Shown here: positions 43,981-53,135 of the stretch, piece after piece
Layout of the letters: every line of letters begins with the position of its first letter
Numbering within the stretch: position 1 is the stretch's first letter
Assembly (NCBI RefSeq): GCF_000512205.2
Contig: NZ_CP006644.1
Location: 1,978,520-2,042,519 of the forward strand
Length of the DNA stretch: 64,000 nucleotides
From: Sphingomonas sanxanigenens DSM 19645 = NX02
GTDB lineage: Bacteria; Pseudomonadota; Alphaproteobacteria; Sphingomonadales; Sphingomonadaceae
Reading direction: 5' to 3'
Made by a program: the position numbers and the translations under genes
The notes under the pieces: generated by a model
What the model was told of the DNA's origin: nothing
The model's database searches: none
Seen by the model: only the letters and a program-made list of their open reading frames with translations

Positions 43981-46479
43981 TCAGGCTCCCGCCGGGCCGG
44001 ACGCGGCCGGCGCGCCCAGGATCTGCGAGGGCTCGACGCCGGCCAGCCGGCAGATCGCTTCGAGCGGCGAGAGGCCCTGGCGCATGAGCGCCTCGAAAGC
44101 CGCCACCTCATCGGGCGCGGAGGTGTTGATCCAGTAGGAGAAGGGATCGACGACCAGCCGCGCGATGCCGAGGCCCAGCGGCGAGTCGATGAAGACCTCG
44201 CTATAGTTGGGCTTGGAGTTGCGAACCGACTTCAGCAGATCGAGGACGAACCCAGAATAATCGAGGATCTTGTTGTCGACGGCCCGGTCATAGGTCGAGC
44301 CCTGCAGCAGGAAGCGGGTCGCGGCATTTTCAAGGATGACCTGGCCCGTGCCGCCGAACAACATGAGGTCGTTCATCGACTGCAGCACGATGCCGAACGA
44401 GCCGCGATATTTGCGGGCGCGGCGATAGCCCTGGCCGAAGGCTTCGGCGAGGCGCGAGAGGTCCTGCCCATCGGTGCGGGTCATGAACTGCGCGGCTTCG
44501 TCGCAGAGCACGAAGCGGGGCTTGTCGCGCGCGGAGAGATAGAGCTCCTGCGTGACCGCGTTCACCACCACCATGACGATGACGTTGAACAGGTCGGGCA
44601 TCGACTTCAGCCGCTCTAGTTCGACCACGACGAATTCGTCATGGCGGATATCGAGCGTCGAGGGGCCGTTGAAATAATGGCCATAGGCGCCGCCCGATCC
44701 GAAATCGCGCAGGTTGAAGGCGAGCTCGCGCGCGACGGGGACGAGATGGTCGACACTGTCGAGCGCGGTCTCGACCTGCGAGGGATAGGTGCCGAGCCAT
44801 TCGCGGACCGCATCGATGCCATGATCGGCACGCCCCGTGTCGATTGTCCACTGGACCGCGGACTTGAGGAGGTTCCATTCCGAGGTGGTGACGCCTTTGC
44901 GGGTCGACGCATTCGCCATCTCGGCGACGATCGCCACCGCCATGGTGATGGCCGACTGCTTGTCGTCGCCGTCGAGCGCCAACCCCATGTCGAAGGGATT
45001 GAGGACCAGATGCTCCTCGCCGATATCGATGTAACGGCCCGAGCAAAGCGTGCAGAGCTTGCGATAGCTGCCGCCGATATCGATGATGCGGATCAGCGCG
45101 CCTTGCGCATAATATTGCTGGCACAGATTGTTGAGCAGGAAGCTCTTGCCCGCGCCGCTCTCGGCCGAGACGATGAAATTATAATTGTTGATCCGGGGAT
45201 CGAACACGTCGAGCGTGACGAGCTGGCCCTTGCGCCCGGTGTAGAGCAGGGCGGGGCGTCCGCCGCCGCGGAAATCGGTCTGGATCGGCGCCATCAGCAC
45301 CGCGGCTTTCACCGGCATGCGGAAGTCGCGCTCGAGCAGGCGCAGGGTGGTGCGGTCGGGATAGAGGCCGAAGGGGAGGCTCATCACCAGCAGCGTGGGA
45401 TTGAGGTAGCTCTCCTCCTGCATCGAGAAGGGCAGGGGCTCGCCCTCCCACAGCCGCTTGGCGCGCGCGGCAAGGTCGCGGGCATGGGCACGGTCGCGCC
45501 CGAACACCCATATCGTCGGGATCACGCGGACGAACTTGCTGTTGCCCGCCTCGTCGAGGATCCAGCCGATCTCCTCGATCTGCTTGCCGACCTCGACGGC
45601 AAAGCTTCCCGCCGCCTTCTGCGCCGAGAGGATCTGCGCGCGCTTGTGGATCTCGAACTGCGAATGATCGAACAGGATGTTGAGCGTGTAGAGGAACGGC
45701 CCGCCGATCTGGTCGCTGTCCTCCGACGCGCCGCGCATCCCGCCCATGAAGCGGTTGGCGCGTTCGGCGGTGATCCGCCGCGCCGGAGCCTTGGGCGTCA
45801 GGCAGCGCGCGACCTGGTTGCCGAGGAACACCTCCGCGCCCTCGAACACGAGATCGGGGCCCGCATCGATGATCTGCTTGGCGATCGGCGGCGCGCCGAC
45901 GGTGGTGCCGTCGGCGAACACGCCGGGCGCAGGGTTCGCCACGCCGTTGAACACGCGCCGGTAGAAGGCGACCATCTCCTCGGGCGGAAGGCGGCGGATG
46001 CCGAGCTTGGACAATTGCTCTTCGACCTGCCGGCGCAGATCCTCGCCCAGCGGCCGCCTTGTCTTGATCGAGAGCAGTGTCCGGAAGTTACGGACCGGGA
46101 TGCCGTGCAGGGCTTTGAGGCCATGACGTCCCTCGCTCAGATAGGCGTGAGTATGGCGTGCCGATGCCTGGATCAGCGGATCGTCGCGGGTCTTGAGATC
46201 GAGGAAGGCGTCGAGCGCGCCGTCGATCAGCGGGTCCGCGAAGGTGTGAAGCTGGAGGACCGTCCCATCGGGGAAATGAATGTTGAGCAGGCCTTGGAGC
46301 GCGCCCTGGACATGGGCGAACATATAGGCGGTCGGCACCAGTTCCCAGGCATGACCCCAGGTGTCGTCGATGCACAGGAAGGCTTGCGTATCCTCGTCCC
46401 AGGCGACGAGCGGGAGGTGATCGGAAAAGCTGTCGCGCCGGACGGCGCTGCGCAGCCGGGCATAGCTGAGCGCGCTCAT
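43981..46479 (-). CDS. traC: TraC, type IV secretion ATPase (VirB4 family)
   Basis: 832 residues. The N-terminal TraC_F_IV domain is followed by a RecA-like ATPase with Walker A SAESGAGKSFLLNN (about residues 433-446) and a Walker B region near FVLCDEAAQFMTR. It powers pilus assembly at the inner membrane face. It overlaps traV by 4 bp. Confidence 0.95.
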   Translation of the reverse strand: MSALSYARLRSAVRRDSFSDHLPLVAWDEDTQAFLCIDDTWGHAWELVPTAYMFAHVQGALQGLLNIHFPDGTVLQLHTFADPLIDGALDAFLDLKTRDDPLIQASARHTHAYLSEGRHGLKALHGIPVRNFRTLLSIKTRRPLGEDLRRQVEEQLSKLGIRRLPPEEMVAFYRRVFNGVANPAPGVFADGTTVGAPPIAKQIIDAGPDLVFEGAEVFLGNQVARCLTPKAPARRITAERANRFMGGMRGASEDSDQIGGPFLYTLNILFDHSQFEIHKRAQILSAQKAAGSFAVEVGKQIEEIGWILDEAGNSKFVRVIPTIWVFGRDRAHARDLAARAKRLWEGEPLPFSMQEESYLNPTLLVMSLPFGLYPDRTTLRLLERDFRMPVKAAVLMAPIQTDFRGGGRPALLYTGRKGQLVTLDVFDPRINNYNFIVSAESGAGKSFLLNNLCQQYYAQGALIRIIDIGGSYRKLCTLCSGRYIDIGEEHLVLNPFDMGLALDGDDKQSAITMAVAIVAEMANASTRKGVTTSEWNLLKSAVQWTIDTGRADHGIDAVREWLGTYPSQVETALDSVDHLVPVARELAFNLRDFGSGGAYGHYFNGPSTLDIRHDEFVVVELERLKSMPDLFNVIVMVVVNAVTQELYLSARDKPRFVLCDEAAQFMTRTDGQDLSRLAEAFGQGYRRARKYRGSFGIVLQSMNDLMLFGGTGQVILENAATRFLLQGSTYDRAVDNKILDYSGFVLDLLKSVRNSKPNYSEVFIDSPLGLGIARLVVDPFSYWINTSAPDEVAAFEALMRQGLSPLEAICRLAGVEPSQILGAPAASGPAGA

Positions 46480-47138
46480 GGCTTTGGCTCCGGTGCGGGC
46501 GGGGCGATCGTCTGGGAGACCGGCGCCGGAGCAGAAGGAGCGATGACGGACTCCTGAGCCGGCGCGGGCTCGCCGTCCGGCGCGGTCGTCTCGCGGACCT
46601 GGCCGAGGATCGGGGCCTGGGACGCGCGATCGGGCGCGGCGACGAGCGCGCCGCCAACGACCCAGACCGGCTTGTCGATCACCGAATAGACATAGCGCGG
46701 CATATAGAGGCGGTCGGGCCGCTGGCGATCAGCATAGGGCAGGATCAGCGTGCGCACCGTGCGCGCGGGCTTCAGCATCGGTGTGACCGGCGCCTCGATC
46801 AGCCCCTTGAGTTCCTGGTAGACGCTGTCGCGGTAGCTGCCATAGGCGGTGCCGGCAGCCTCGATTCGTGACCGCATGCCCGCGTGGCCCGCATCCTGGC
46901 CGCGCAACATCGCCCGGTCGTTGGTGACCTTGGGATCGGACTTTGACGCGACGCCGGCGACGGCATCGGCATAAGCGCGATCAGGATGGATGCACTGGCC
47001 GTGATCGCTGTTCTTGCAGTCGAACTTCTCCGAATAGGGCGACATCATCGAGCCGACCGTGGCGCAGCCGCTCAAGACGACGAGCAGGCTGAGCGAGAGC
47101 AGCGAGCGATGGAGAGACTGATGGGAAGCCAAGGGCAT
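46476..47138 (-). CDS. traV: TraV, outer-membrane core lipoprotein
   Basis: 220 residues from ATG 47138 (MPLASHQSLH). Lipobox LSGC (Cys25), then the TraV motif MSPYSEKFDCKNSDHGQCIHPDRAYADAVAG, with the two extra cysteines, and a proline-rich C-terminus. It corresponds to VirB7 and anchors the TraK/TraB core complex in the outer membrane. It begins 35 bp after the traB stop. Confidence 0.92.
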   Translation of the reverse strand: MPLASHQSLHRSLLSLSLLVVLSGCATVGSMMSPYSEKFDCKNSDHGQCIHPDRAYADAVAGVASKSDPKVTNDRAMLRGQDAGHAGMRSRIEAAGTAYGSYRDSVYQELKGLIEAPVTPMLKPARTVRTLILPYADRQRPDRLYMPRYVYSVIDKPVWVVGGALVAAPDRASQAPILGQVRETTAPDGEPAPAQESVIAPSAPAPVSQTIAPPAPEPKP

Positions 47139-47173
47139 GGCGGTGACTCCTTTGGGGTGGGGCGCGCGGAGCA

Positions 47174-48478
47174 TCAGAATTTGCCCCCGACCGACGGCTT
47201 GATCTCGAGGGCAAGACCCTCCTGGATGACGACCACCACATCCTTGGCGGCGCCGACTTCGACGACCGGCCCGGCCTGGCGAGCGAGGTCGAGATAGAAA
47301 TCGGTGAGCTTGTCCGAGGACTTGGAGAGGCCGCCGGCGACGCCCGACTTGATCGCGTCGCCGGCGTCGAGGCTGCGCACATTGCCCAGCGCCGAGGTCG
47401 ACAGGCTGCCGAACGATCCTTCGACGCTCTGCGAGATGCCGGCGATCGTGCCGGCGATGAAAGAGCGGGCGAGCGTCGCGCCGGCGCGGGTCACGACCTT
47501 GCCCGACAGGCCCTTCTTGCCGTCGGCGTCGACGAAGAAGCCCTTGATCGCCTGGTCGACCACCGCATGGCTCTCGAAGTCCACGCAGGAGATCGATACG
47601 AGCTGGATCTCGACCCGTTCCTTGGCGAGGCTGCCGGTCGCATTGCCGATGACGAAGCAGCCGGCGAGGTTGGCCTTCACCTCATTGGGAAGGACGGCGG
47701 GCGCCTGGACCCGGGCGATGATGGGCTCGGGGTTACTGGTCGCGTCCCGGCTCGCCAGCGCGTCGATGCCGGTCAGCAGCCGCGCCTTCATGAAACCAGG
47801 TGGCAAATAGATCGTCCTCTTCCCTTTTTTTGGCGAGGACGAGCTGCCGGCACCTCCTTCCGAAGTCTGGGTGGCCGTGGCCGCGCCGATCGCGCCGACC
47901 TGCCGCTCCGTTGGCGGAGCCGGAGGCGCGGAGGGTGCTGCAGGCGCGCTCGGCGGCGCGGGGATTTCGTCCGCCGCGGCCTTTGCCCCGCTCGGTGCCG
48001 GCGGATAGGCGGGGGCGTCGCCCGGGATGGCAGGCGGGAGATCGCCGCCGTCGCCGGCAGCCGGACCGTGGGAGCCGGCACCGGCGCCGGGAACGACCTT
48101 GCCTTCCTCGATCGCGGTGACCCGGTCACCGAGCAATGTCTGCCCGTCGAGGATCTTCTGGAGATCGCCGCGCAGCTTCACCTCGAGGCTGTCACCGCGA
48201 AGCCCGGCGCCCATGTCGAGATTGCTCGCCTGGGGCGCCTTGGGCGCTTCCTTCTTTCCGCTGGAACTGGCGGTGTAGAGACCGAGGCCGAGCAGCGCGA
48301 TCGTCGAAACTACGCCCAACTGCTTGGCGCGCAGCTTCTGATCCGAGGTCAGCTTCGACCACTGCGCGCGCAGGTCGAGCAAGGCGGGGCGAGGCGACGC
48401 ATCGATGGTGGTTTCGTCGGTATGGGCACGGGGCGCCGCAGCCGGAGATGCTTGCGGGGTATCCTCTGGCGTCGTCAT
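47174..48478 (-). CDS. traB: TraB, core-complex scaffold (VirB10 family)
   Basis: 434 residues. One membrane segment near residues 52-68 (LGVVSTIALLGLGLYTA), a coiled-coil/proline-rich periplasmic linker (about 75-200), and the C-terminal TrbI/VirB10-like domain (RTIYLPPGFMKARLLTGIDAL ... SFIAGTIAGISQSVEG). It spans the envelope and links the ATPase base to the outer-membrane ring. It overlaps traK by 4 bp. Confidence 0.94.
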   Translation of the reverse strand: MTTPEDTPQASPAAAPRAHTDETTIDASPRPALLDLRAQWSKLTSDQKLRAKQLGVVSTIALLGLGLYTASSSGKKEAPKAPQASNLDMGAGLRGDSLEVKLRGDLQKILDGQTLLGDRVTAIEEGKVVPGAGAGSHGPAAGDGGDLPPAIPGDAPAYPPAPSGAKAAADEIPAPPSAPAAPSAPPAPPTERQVGAIGAATATQTSEGGAGSSSSPKKGKRTIYLPPGFMKARLLTGIDALASRDATSNPEPIIARVQAPAVLPNEVKANLAGCFVIGNATGSLAKERVEIQLVSISCVDFESHAVVDQAIKGFFVDADGKKGLSGKVVTRAGATLARSFIAGTIAGISQSVEGSFGSLSTSALGNVRSLDAGDAIKSGVAGGLSKSSDKLTDFYLDLARQAGPVVEVGAAKDVVVVIQEGLALEIKPSVGGKF

Positions 48479-49269
48479 GGCTGAACGCTCCTGCGGACGA
48501 CGATCAGCCGCGCGGTTTCACCCGGGCCCAGCGTCAGGCGATCGATCGTGATGGCGAAAATGTCGGCTCCAAGCGCGGTATCGAGGAAGGTGCGCTCATC
48601 GAGCGTGGTGGCGACGCTCGCTCGGACGAGATATTCGCTGACCGACAGGCCCGCGCCCTCGACTTCGAGGCGCCGGCGTTCCGTGAGCGATGCGGTGGGA
48701 AGATCGGCGAGGATCAGTCGATCGCGCGACGGCGCCACTTCGGAGAAGGAGGCCGGTACGCGGTCCTGCAGGATCGCGAGCGCGATCCCGACCGCCCGCT
48801 CTTCCTCGACCAGCGGTCCCAGCAGCGCGTCATTGGCGCGGGCGCGTTGCGCGCCGCCCGGCATCAGCGTCACCGTCTGCGCCGGAATATCGGCGGGCTC
48901 GGCATAGAGCGGGTAGATCGCGCCGTTGCACGAGACGAAGAATTCCGAAGGCGTCGTCACATAGGTGCGGGTCTTGGCGCCCATATCGTCGGTCTCGAGC
49001 ACGAGAAACTTGACCCAGGCATCCGCGCCGCCCCGCTCGACGGCGAGGCCCTTCTCCGCGGAGAATTTGACGTCCTCGATGTCCCCGCCCACGCAGACGA
49101 TATGATTGACGTCGCGATTGGAGAGCCGGATGCGGCTCGTCTGGTCGGGCAGCGCCGCGATCGACTGGGCGAAGGCGGGTGGGGCGAAGGGCAGGGACGC
49201 CGCCAATATGACAAGGGCGTGCGCCCCGGCGAGGCAGGAAAGCCTCGCCCGATTACCGGATATCGGCAC
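48475..49269 (-). CDS. traK: TraK, core-complex protein (VirB9-like)
   Basis: 264 residues. Signal peptide (VILAASLPFAPPAFAQ), then the TraK domain with ISLSNRDVNHIVC-like repeat (RIRLSNRDVNHIVCVGGDIEDVKF) and a C-terminal RLIVVRRSVQP strand. A secretin-like periplasmic/outer-membrane ring component that binds TraV and TraB. It overlaps traE by 17 bp. Confidence 0.93.
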   Translation of the reverse strand: MPISGNRARLSCLAGAHALVILAASLPFAPPAFAQSIAALPDQTSRIRLSNRDVNHIVCVGGDIEDVKFSAEKGLAVERGGADAWVKFLVLETDDMGAKTRTYVTTPSEFFVSCNGAIYPLYAEPADIPAQTVTLMPGGAQRARANDALLGPLVEEERAVGIALAILQDRVPASFSEVAPSRDRLILADLPTASLTERRRLEVEGAGLSVSEYLVRASVATTLDERTFLDTALGADIFAITIDRLTLGPGETARLIVVRRSVQP

Positions 49270-49888
49270 TGAAATTCTCCTCCTGGAGGGCGGTCAGCCA
49301 GAAGCGGCCATTCTCGAGCGCGTAGCGAATGCGCAGATTGCCCCGGAACTTGCGGATCACGCCGCCGATCACACGGACCTTCTCGACCGGAACGAGGATC
49401 TCGCTGCCCGTCCAGGTGACGGGCTGATCGCCCCGGATATAGGTCGCGATCGAGAGCGTCGGATTGTTGCCGAGCTCGTCGAGCAGACGGTTCAGGCTGT
49501 CGCGCAGGCCGTTATAGGCGCTGGGATGCGCGATGCGCAGCAGCTCCTGGAACTGCCGGTCGGCCGAATAGGCGGAATAGGTGCCGACCAGGCCGACGAT
49601 GTTGAAGGTGATCGCGCGCAGATAGGCCTCAGAAGGCTTGTTGCCCGTCACATAAAGGTCGCCGTCCGCGCCGAAGGGCACGATCACGGTGCGCGTGTTC
49701 TGGTTCGAGGTGTAGATGACCGTGCCCAGCACCGCGGTGATGCCGAAGAGGCCCGCGATCGCCACCTTGAGCAGCCGGTTCTCCTCGAAGAGGTTCGCCG
49801 ATCCCTGCAGATAGCGATGCAGGTGCCAACTCGGCCGCGTGTCGCCGATCATGCCGGCCTGGGACTTGCGCCTGAAGGGATGAGCCAT
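49253..49888 (-). CDS. traE: TraE, inner-membrane pilus assembly protein (VirB5/TraE family)
   Basis: 211 residues from ATG 49888. One N-terminal membrane segment (LLKVAIAGLFGITAVLGTVIYTS), then the TraE domain with VTGNKPSEAYLRAITFNIVGLVGTYSA and a C-terminal GGVIRKFRGNLRIRYALENGRFWLTAL. It lies 5 bp after traL. Confidence 0.92.
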   Translation of the reverse strand: MAHPFRRKSQAGMIGDTRPSWHLHRYLQGSANLFEENRLLKVAIAGLFGITAVLGTVIYTSNQNTRTVIVPFGADGDLYVTGNKPSEAYLRAITFNIVGLVGTYSAYSADRQFQELLRIAHPSAYNGLRDSLNRLLDELGNNPTLSIATYIRGDQPVTWTGSEILVPVEKVRVIGGVIRKFRGNLRIRYALENGRFWLTALQEENFSADIR

Positions 49889-49893
49889 CTCGC

Positions 49894-50160
49894 CTACTCG
49901 AAGAAGCGGGTCTGGGTCGGACCCGGATAGTTGCGGAAGCGGGCAAGGCCCCAGCGCCAGGCAAGGTGCGGGATGAACCCGCGCGGCTTGGTCCGCTTCC
50001 AGGGAATGAAGAGGAGAAGGGCGCCGATGAGCAGCCACCCGATGATCCCGCCGACGATGACCGCGACGAAGATCGTGGACATCACGACGATGAACTCCTG
50101 GCTGTCGAACCAGAGGATCTGGGTCGGCTTATGCAGGAACTGCGGCAGACGTTCGTCCAC
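49894..50160 (-). CDS. traL: TraL, pilus assembly protein (VirB3-like)
   Basis: 88 residues. TraL family: MDERLPQFLHKPTQILWFDSQEF, then one or two membrane helices (VVMSTIFVAVIVGGIIGWLLIGALLLFIPW), then a basic aromatic tail. It follows the pilin gene by 108 bp, the only sizeable gap within this part of the operon. Confidence 0.93.
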   Translation of the reverse strand: MDERLPQFLHKPTQILWFDSQEFIVVMSTIFVAVIVGGIIGWLLIGALLLFIPWKRTKPRGFIPHLAWRWGLARFRNYPGPTQTRFFE

Positions 50161-50268
50161 GCCCTTCTCCCTTGCTTCACCACGCCGCTGGGCGTGGGGT
50201 CCGGAAGGCGACCATCGCCTCCCGTCTCGTGAGGGCGGCCGACCCGGCCGGCGCGCCCGGTCCTGGTC

Positions 50269-50586
50269 TCAGATCAGCATGCCGAAGGTCTGGAGGATCG
50301 AATCCGCCTTGATGAGGCAGACCGCCGCCACGATCGTCGGGATGCCGATCATGATGTTCGAGAAGAGCCGCGAGACGCCGAACAGGAAGGCGGCAACGCC
50401 GCCCACGAAGCCGAGCGGGCCCTTCACGCCCTGGTTCACGACGATGTCGTAGATGTCGTAACCAAGGTCGCCGGCGGCCGGCGCCTGGAAGGCGTAAGCG
50501 ACGCTCGTCCCGGCGATCGCGGCCAGGAGGAAAAGGACCGCCGCGTCGATCGTGCGGAACGTCCTTCCCCGAAGCGAAGTCAACAT
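50269..50586 (-). CDS. traA: TraA, conjugative pilin (VirB2-like)
   Basis: 105 residues from ATG 50586, preceded by AAGGAG. It has a long leader with a hydrophobic core (AAVLFLLAAIAGTSVAYAF), then the mature pilin with two membrane helices joined by a short basic loop (GPLGFVGGVAAFLFGVSRLFSN and IGIPTIVAAVCLIKADSI). It forms the sex pilus filament. It ends with a gap to traL that may hold a processing or attenuation site for high pilin expression. Confidence 0.87.
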   Translation of the reverse strand: MLTSLRGRTFRTIDAAVLFLLAAIAGTSVAYAFQAPAAGDLGYDIYDIVVNQGVKGPLGFVGGVAAFLFGVSRLFSNIMIGIPTIVAAVCLIKADSILQTFGMLI

Positions 50587-50763
50587 AGTCAGTCTCCTTG
50601 TGCGTGAGGCCGTCCAGGACATGCTTGCCGGTACCGATCGGTTGTCGTGTCCGGCCGGCGGCTGCGTTGGACGGCCCCTGGAGGCGCGCTTCCGCCGGCA
50701 TCCCGGTCCCGGCGGCGCGGTGGACGCGCGCGCGAGGTCCGCCAAAATCGTCAATTGTTGCCG

Positions 50764-51528
50764 TCAGGGGCTGGGCTTGGGATTGCGGCTCTGGGTATCG
50801 AGGAAGGCCTCGAGTTCTGCCTGCTGGAACCCTGACACGAGTTTTCCATCGACGAAGAGCGTCGGCGTGCCCGACACGCCCATCTTGCGGACCGTGTCCG
50901 CGTCGCGAGCGACCTTCTCGGCGCCCGCCCGGCATTTGTGCAGCGAGATGGGCTGCGCGCCTGCATAGACCGCCTTGAATGTCGCCTGCGGGTCGGGCGA
51001 GCAAAGGATGTGCTCGGCCTTGGCGGCCGCCTGCGGATGGATGCCGCTCACGAAATAGACGAGGCGCTGGACCGGCTTGCCTTCGGCTTCCTTCACCAGC
51101 CAGAAGCGTTCGAGCGCCTGGCAATAGGGGCAGTCGGGATCGGTGAACTCGATGACCTTCGGGGCGCCTGCGGGGCCCACCACCAGCGCATCGGCGGGGG
51201 TGATGGCGCCGAGGCGCTTCCTCGCGCTCGCGTCCTGGGCAAGTGCCGTCAGATTGACGCCGTTCTTGTCGTAGATCGCGGCGAAGAGAAGATGCTGGCT
51301 GTCCGGCGCGTAATAGATGACTCGTCCACCGGCGATGGCCTGATATATTGGCCCCCTGACAGGCGCCGGACCGAAGTCCTCGAACGTCAGATTGGTGAAG
51401 GTCTGGCGCAACTGACGCTGAGCTTCCGCGGCCGCTGCCGTGAGAGGCTCGGTGCCGCTGTCCTGGGCGTAGGCCGGCGCTGTCGCGCAGAGCAGCGCTG
51501 TCACGATCAGCTTAACGCTGCGGGACAT
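50764..51528 (-). CDS. dsbC: DsbC-type thiol:disulfide isomerase
   Basis: 254 residues from ATG 51528 (MSRSVKLIV). Signal peptide (LIVTALLCATAPAYAQ), DsbC N-terminal dimer domain, and a thioredoxin fold with CPYC (Cys133-Cys136 in FTDPDCPYCQALE) and the cis-Pro loop SGTPTLFVDGK. It probably reshuffles disulfides in the cysteine-rich TraU, TraN and TraH proteins. It lies upstream of traA in the same direction. Confidence 0.93.
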   Translation of the reverse strand: MSRSVKLIVTALLCATAPAYAQDSGTEPLTAAAAEAQRQLRQTFTNLTFEDFGPAPVRGPIYQAIAGGRVIYYAPDSQHLLFAAIYDKNGVNLTALAQDASARKRLGAITPADALVVGPAGAPKVIEFTDPDCPYCQALERFWLVKEAEGKPVQRLVYFVSGIHPQAAAKAEHILCSPDPQATFKAVYAGAQPISLHKCRAGAEKVARDADTVRKMGVSGTPTLFVDGKLVSGFQQAELEAFLDTQSRNPKPSP

Positions 51529-51811
51529 GGGCAGTCTCCGGGCGAATGAGGGAGGTGCGTGCGAAAAGTCGGCTGTCGAGGGTGAGCGAGTTGCCGATCT
51601 TGATCGCGGTGGGAACGACGGGCGGCGCGGGGAGGTCAGCCTTCTTGCGGATCGAAAAGCCGAGATCGCTCTGCACGATGGCGAGCTGGGCGCCGCGGGT
51701 GCAAGGGTAAGCTTCGGCGTCGGGCCGATAGGTCTGGGGGCCGGCAGGCATGGCGCCGGCGCAGACGAGCAGGGCTCCGGCAAGCGTCGGCAACGAGCAT
51801 GGAAAGTCCAT
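51512..51811 (-). CDS. Unknown exported protein at the head of the tra operon
   Basis: 99 residues from ATG 51811. A signal-like N-terminus (LPTLAGALLVCAGAMPAG) is followed by YRPDAEAYPCTRGAQLAIVQSDLGFSIRKKADLP. It overlaps dsbC by 17 bp, so it is the first coupled gene of the leftward transcript. Family not recognised. Confidence 0.65.
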   Translation of the reverse strand: MDFPCSLPTLAGALLVCAGAMPAGPQTYRPDAEAYPCTRGAQLAIVQSDLGFSIRKKADLPAPPVVPTAIKIGNSLTLDSRLFARTSLIRPETAHVPQR

Positions 51812-52155
51812 GGCACATGTCTCCTCGTGGCGCCGCGAGGCGCTCGGGTTTGGGGTTTGGATAGGCCGGGCAGGAAGGCCGGGACCTGGGTCCGTGGTGG
51901 CCGCCGATCCGGTGCGTCCCAAGGCATGACGATCAGGAATGACCGCCGCAATAGGCAGGGCACTGAACTGCCGAAGCGGTGAAACAAAGCAGCGCTAGGA
52001 CGAAAGTGACCGAATGATCTCGCAAAGCGTTGAAAGATCAGGTTTGGGCAAAAGCGGCACTATAATGCCGCTTTTGCTTCCATTCGTCGTGGAAATGCAC
52101 CCGTTCGGGTTCGCCGCCGGGTGACACGTCAGTAGTTCAGGCAGGAGAAGGAGTG
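51812..52155. promoter_or_regulatory. Divergent control region between tra operon and HTH genes
   Basis: A 344-bp non-coding region between the leftward transfer operon and the rightward regulatory genes, so it should contain the promoters for both. Its only strong structure is a perfect 12-bp inverted repeat, listed separately. The region may also contain transfer-control sites, but no oriT/nic consensus is evident. Confidence 0.55.
52048..52077. repeat. Perfect 12-bp inverted repeat with TATAAT in the loop
   Basis: The arms GCAAAAGCGGCA (52048-52059) and TGCCGCTTTTGC (52066-52077) pair perfectly around the 6-base loop CTATAA; reading across the loop gives a consensus TATAAT at 52061-52066. 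It could be an operator placed over a -10 box, controlling the tra operon or the rightward HTH gene. A simple terminator is less likely because no T-run follows the stem. Confidence 0.6.
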
Positions 52156-52605
52156 ATGGCCCGACCCAGACGCAGCTTCAAGCTCCGGCTTTCGCCGGCA
52201 GGTCTCGACGTCCTCATCGACTCGCATTGTCACCTGATTCGGGTCACGCGTTCGCTGATCGCCTGGGGCACGACCCTGCATGTGGCGGTCGAGCATCTCA
52301 GCACCTTGTCGACCGGCGAGATCATCGAGCAGATGAAGGTGCACGAACTCGACGGCCTGGGCGGCGCAGAGGAGCATCATGTCGGAGCGTCCAATCGACT
52401 CTGGGATATCGCGACAAGCATTACCGAAAGGGTCCAGGAGACGTCACCCAATGGTCGCCAGCCCAATCTGGGAACCATTTATCTCCTGGCGCTGATGCAG
52501 ATCCCCAAAGCGGGCCAATCGGACCTGATGAGCGCCTATGGTCGCGCCTTGCAATCGGGCGCACGAACGCCGGCCTACCGCGAGGTCAATGATCTTGCTG
52601 GGTAA
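52156..52605 (+). CDS. Unknown protein upstream of the regulators
   Basis: 149 residues from ATG 52156, behind AGGAGAAGGAG. A basic N-terminus (MARPRRSFKLRLSPAG) is followed by a helical body; there is no membrane segment. It is divergent from the tra operon, a place often taken by transfer regulators, but I see no known DNA-binding motif. Not recognised. Confidence 0.6.
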   Translation: MARPRRSFKLRLSPAGLDVLIDSHCHLIRVTRSLIAWGTTLHVAVEHLSTLSTGEIIEQMKVHELDGLGGAEEHHVGASNRLWDIATSITERVQETSPNGRQPNLGTIYLLALMQIPKAGQSDLMSAYGRALQSGARTPAYREVNDLAG

Positions 52606-52715
52606 ATCGCGACAAGTTGGCCGAGGTTGTGTTTGACAGTGGTGGTAAGTACACCTTAGCGTTCGACTTACGGAATTGCCTTGGCGGGCGGACTCTCCCG
52701 TAAGGAGACGCGGAT

Positions 52716-53135
52716 ATGTCGCACGATTTAGCGACTTCCGTTGCTGAAAGTCCGATCCTGTACGTCAAAGTACAGTCAGGACGACAAATTGAAGAGGCAC
52801 GGAAGAAGAGGCGCTTGACGCAACGCGATCTGGCGCGCGAGCTTGGTATGGGCGTTCGCTGGCTTCGGGAGATCGAAGGCGGCAATCCCCGCGCGCGGCT
52901 CGACGATCATCTTGTCTGCGCCTACCGGCTCGGACTGTCGACGGGGCATATCCTGATACCGCTGCTGTTCGCAGGACAGAAGATGTGTTTTCCGCACCAA
53001 CTGGCGACGGGTGACCTCAGCGATCTTGAACGGATGTGCATTGAGCTCATCGCGCAGCGTAACCTCGATCATCTCACGCGCGCCTTGACGCCAGCATGGC
53101 CCTCCGCATGTGTTCCAGCCGGCGCCGGCCTATGA
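52716..53135 (+). CDS. XRE-like helix-turn-helix regulator
   Basis: 139 residues. The HTH is GRQIEEARKKRRLTQRDLARELGMGVRWLREIEGGNPRARLDDHLVCAYRLGL (about residues 28-80). The C-terminal part is short, with a few aliphatic stretches. Its stop overlaps the GntR start (ATGA), so the two regulators are made together. Confidence 0.85.
   Translation: MSHDLATSVAESPILYVKVQSGRQIEEARKKRRLTQRDLARELGMGVRWLREIEGGNPRARLDDHLVCAYRLGLSTGHILIPLLFAGQKMCFPHQLATGDLSDLERMCIELIAQRNLDHLTRALTPAWPSACVPAGAGL

Noticed and set aside
44641-46557. 638-codon open frame on the plus strand
   Set aside because: Antisense to traC, which has Walker motifs and conserved gene order; the plus-strand translation shows no known domain.
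52048-52077. Simple rho-independent terminator
   Set aside because: The stem is not followed by a T-run in either direction, and it stands between divergent genes where a terminator is not needed.
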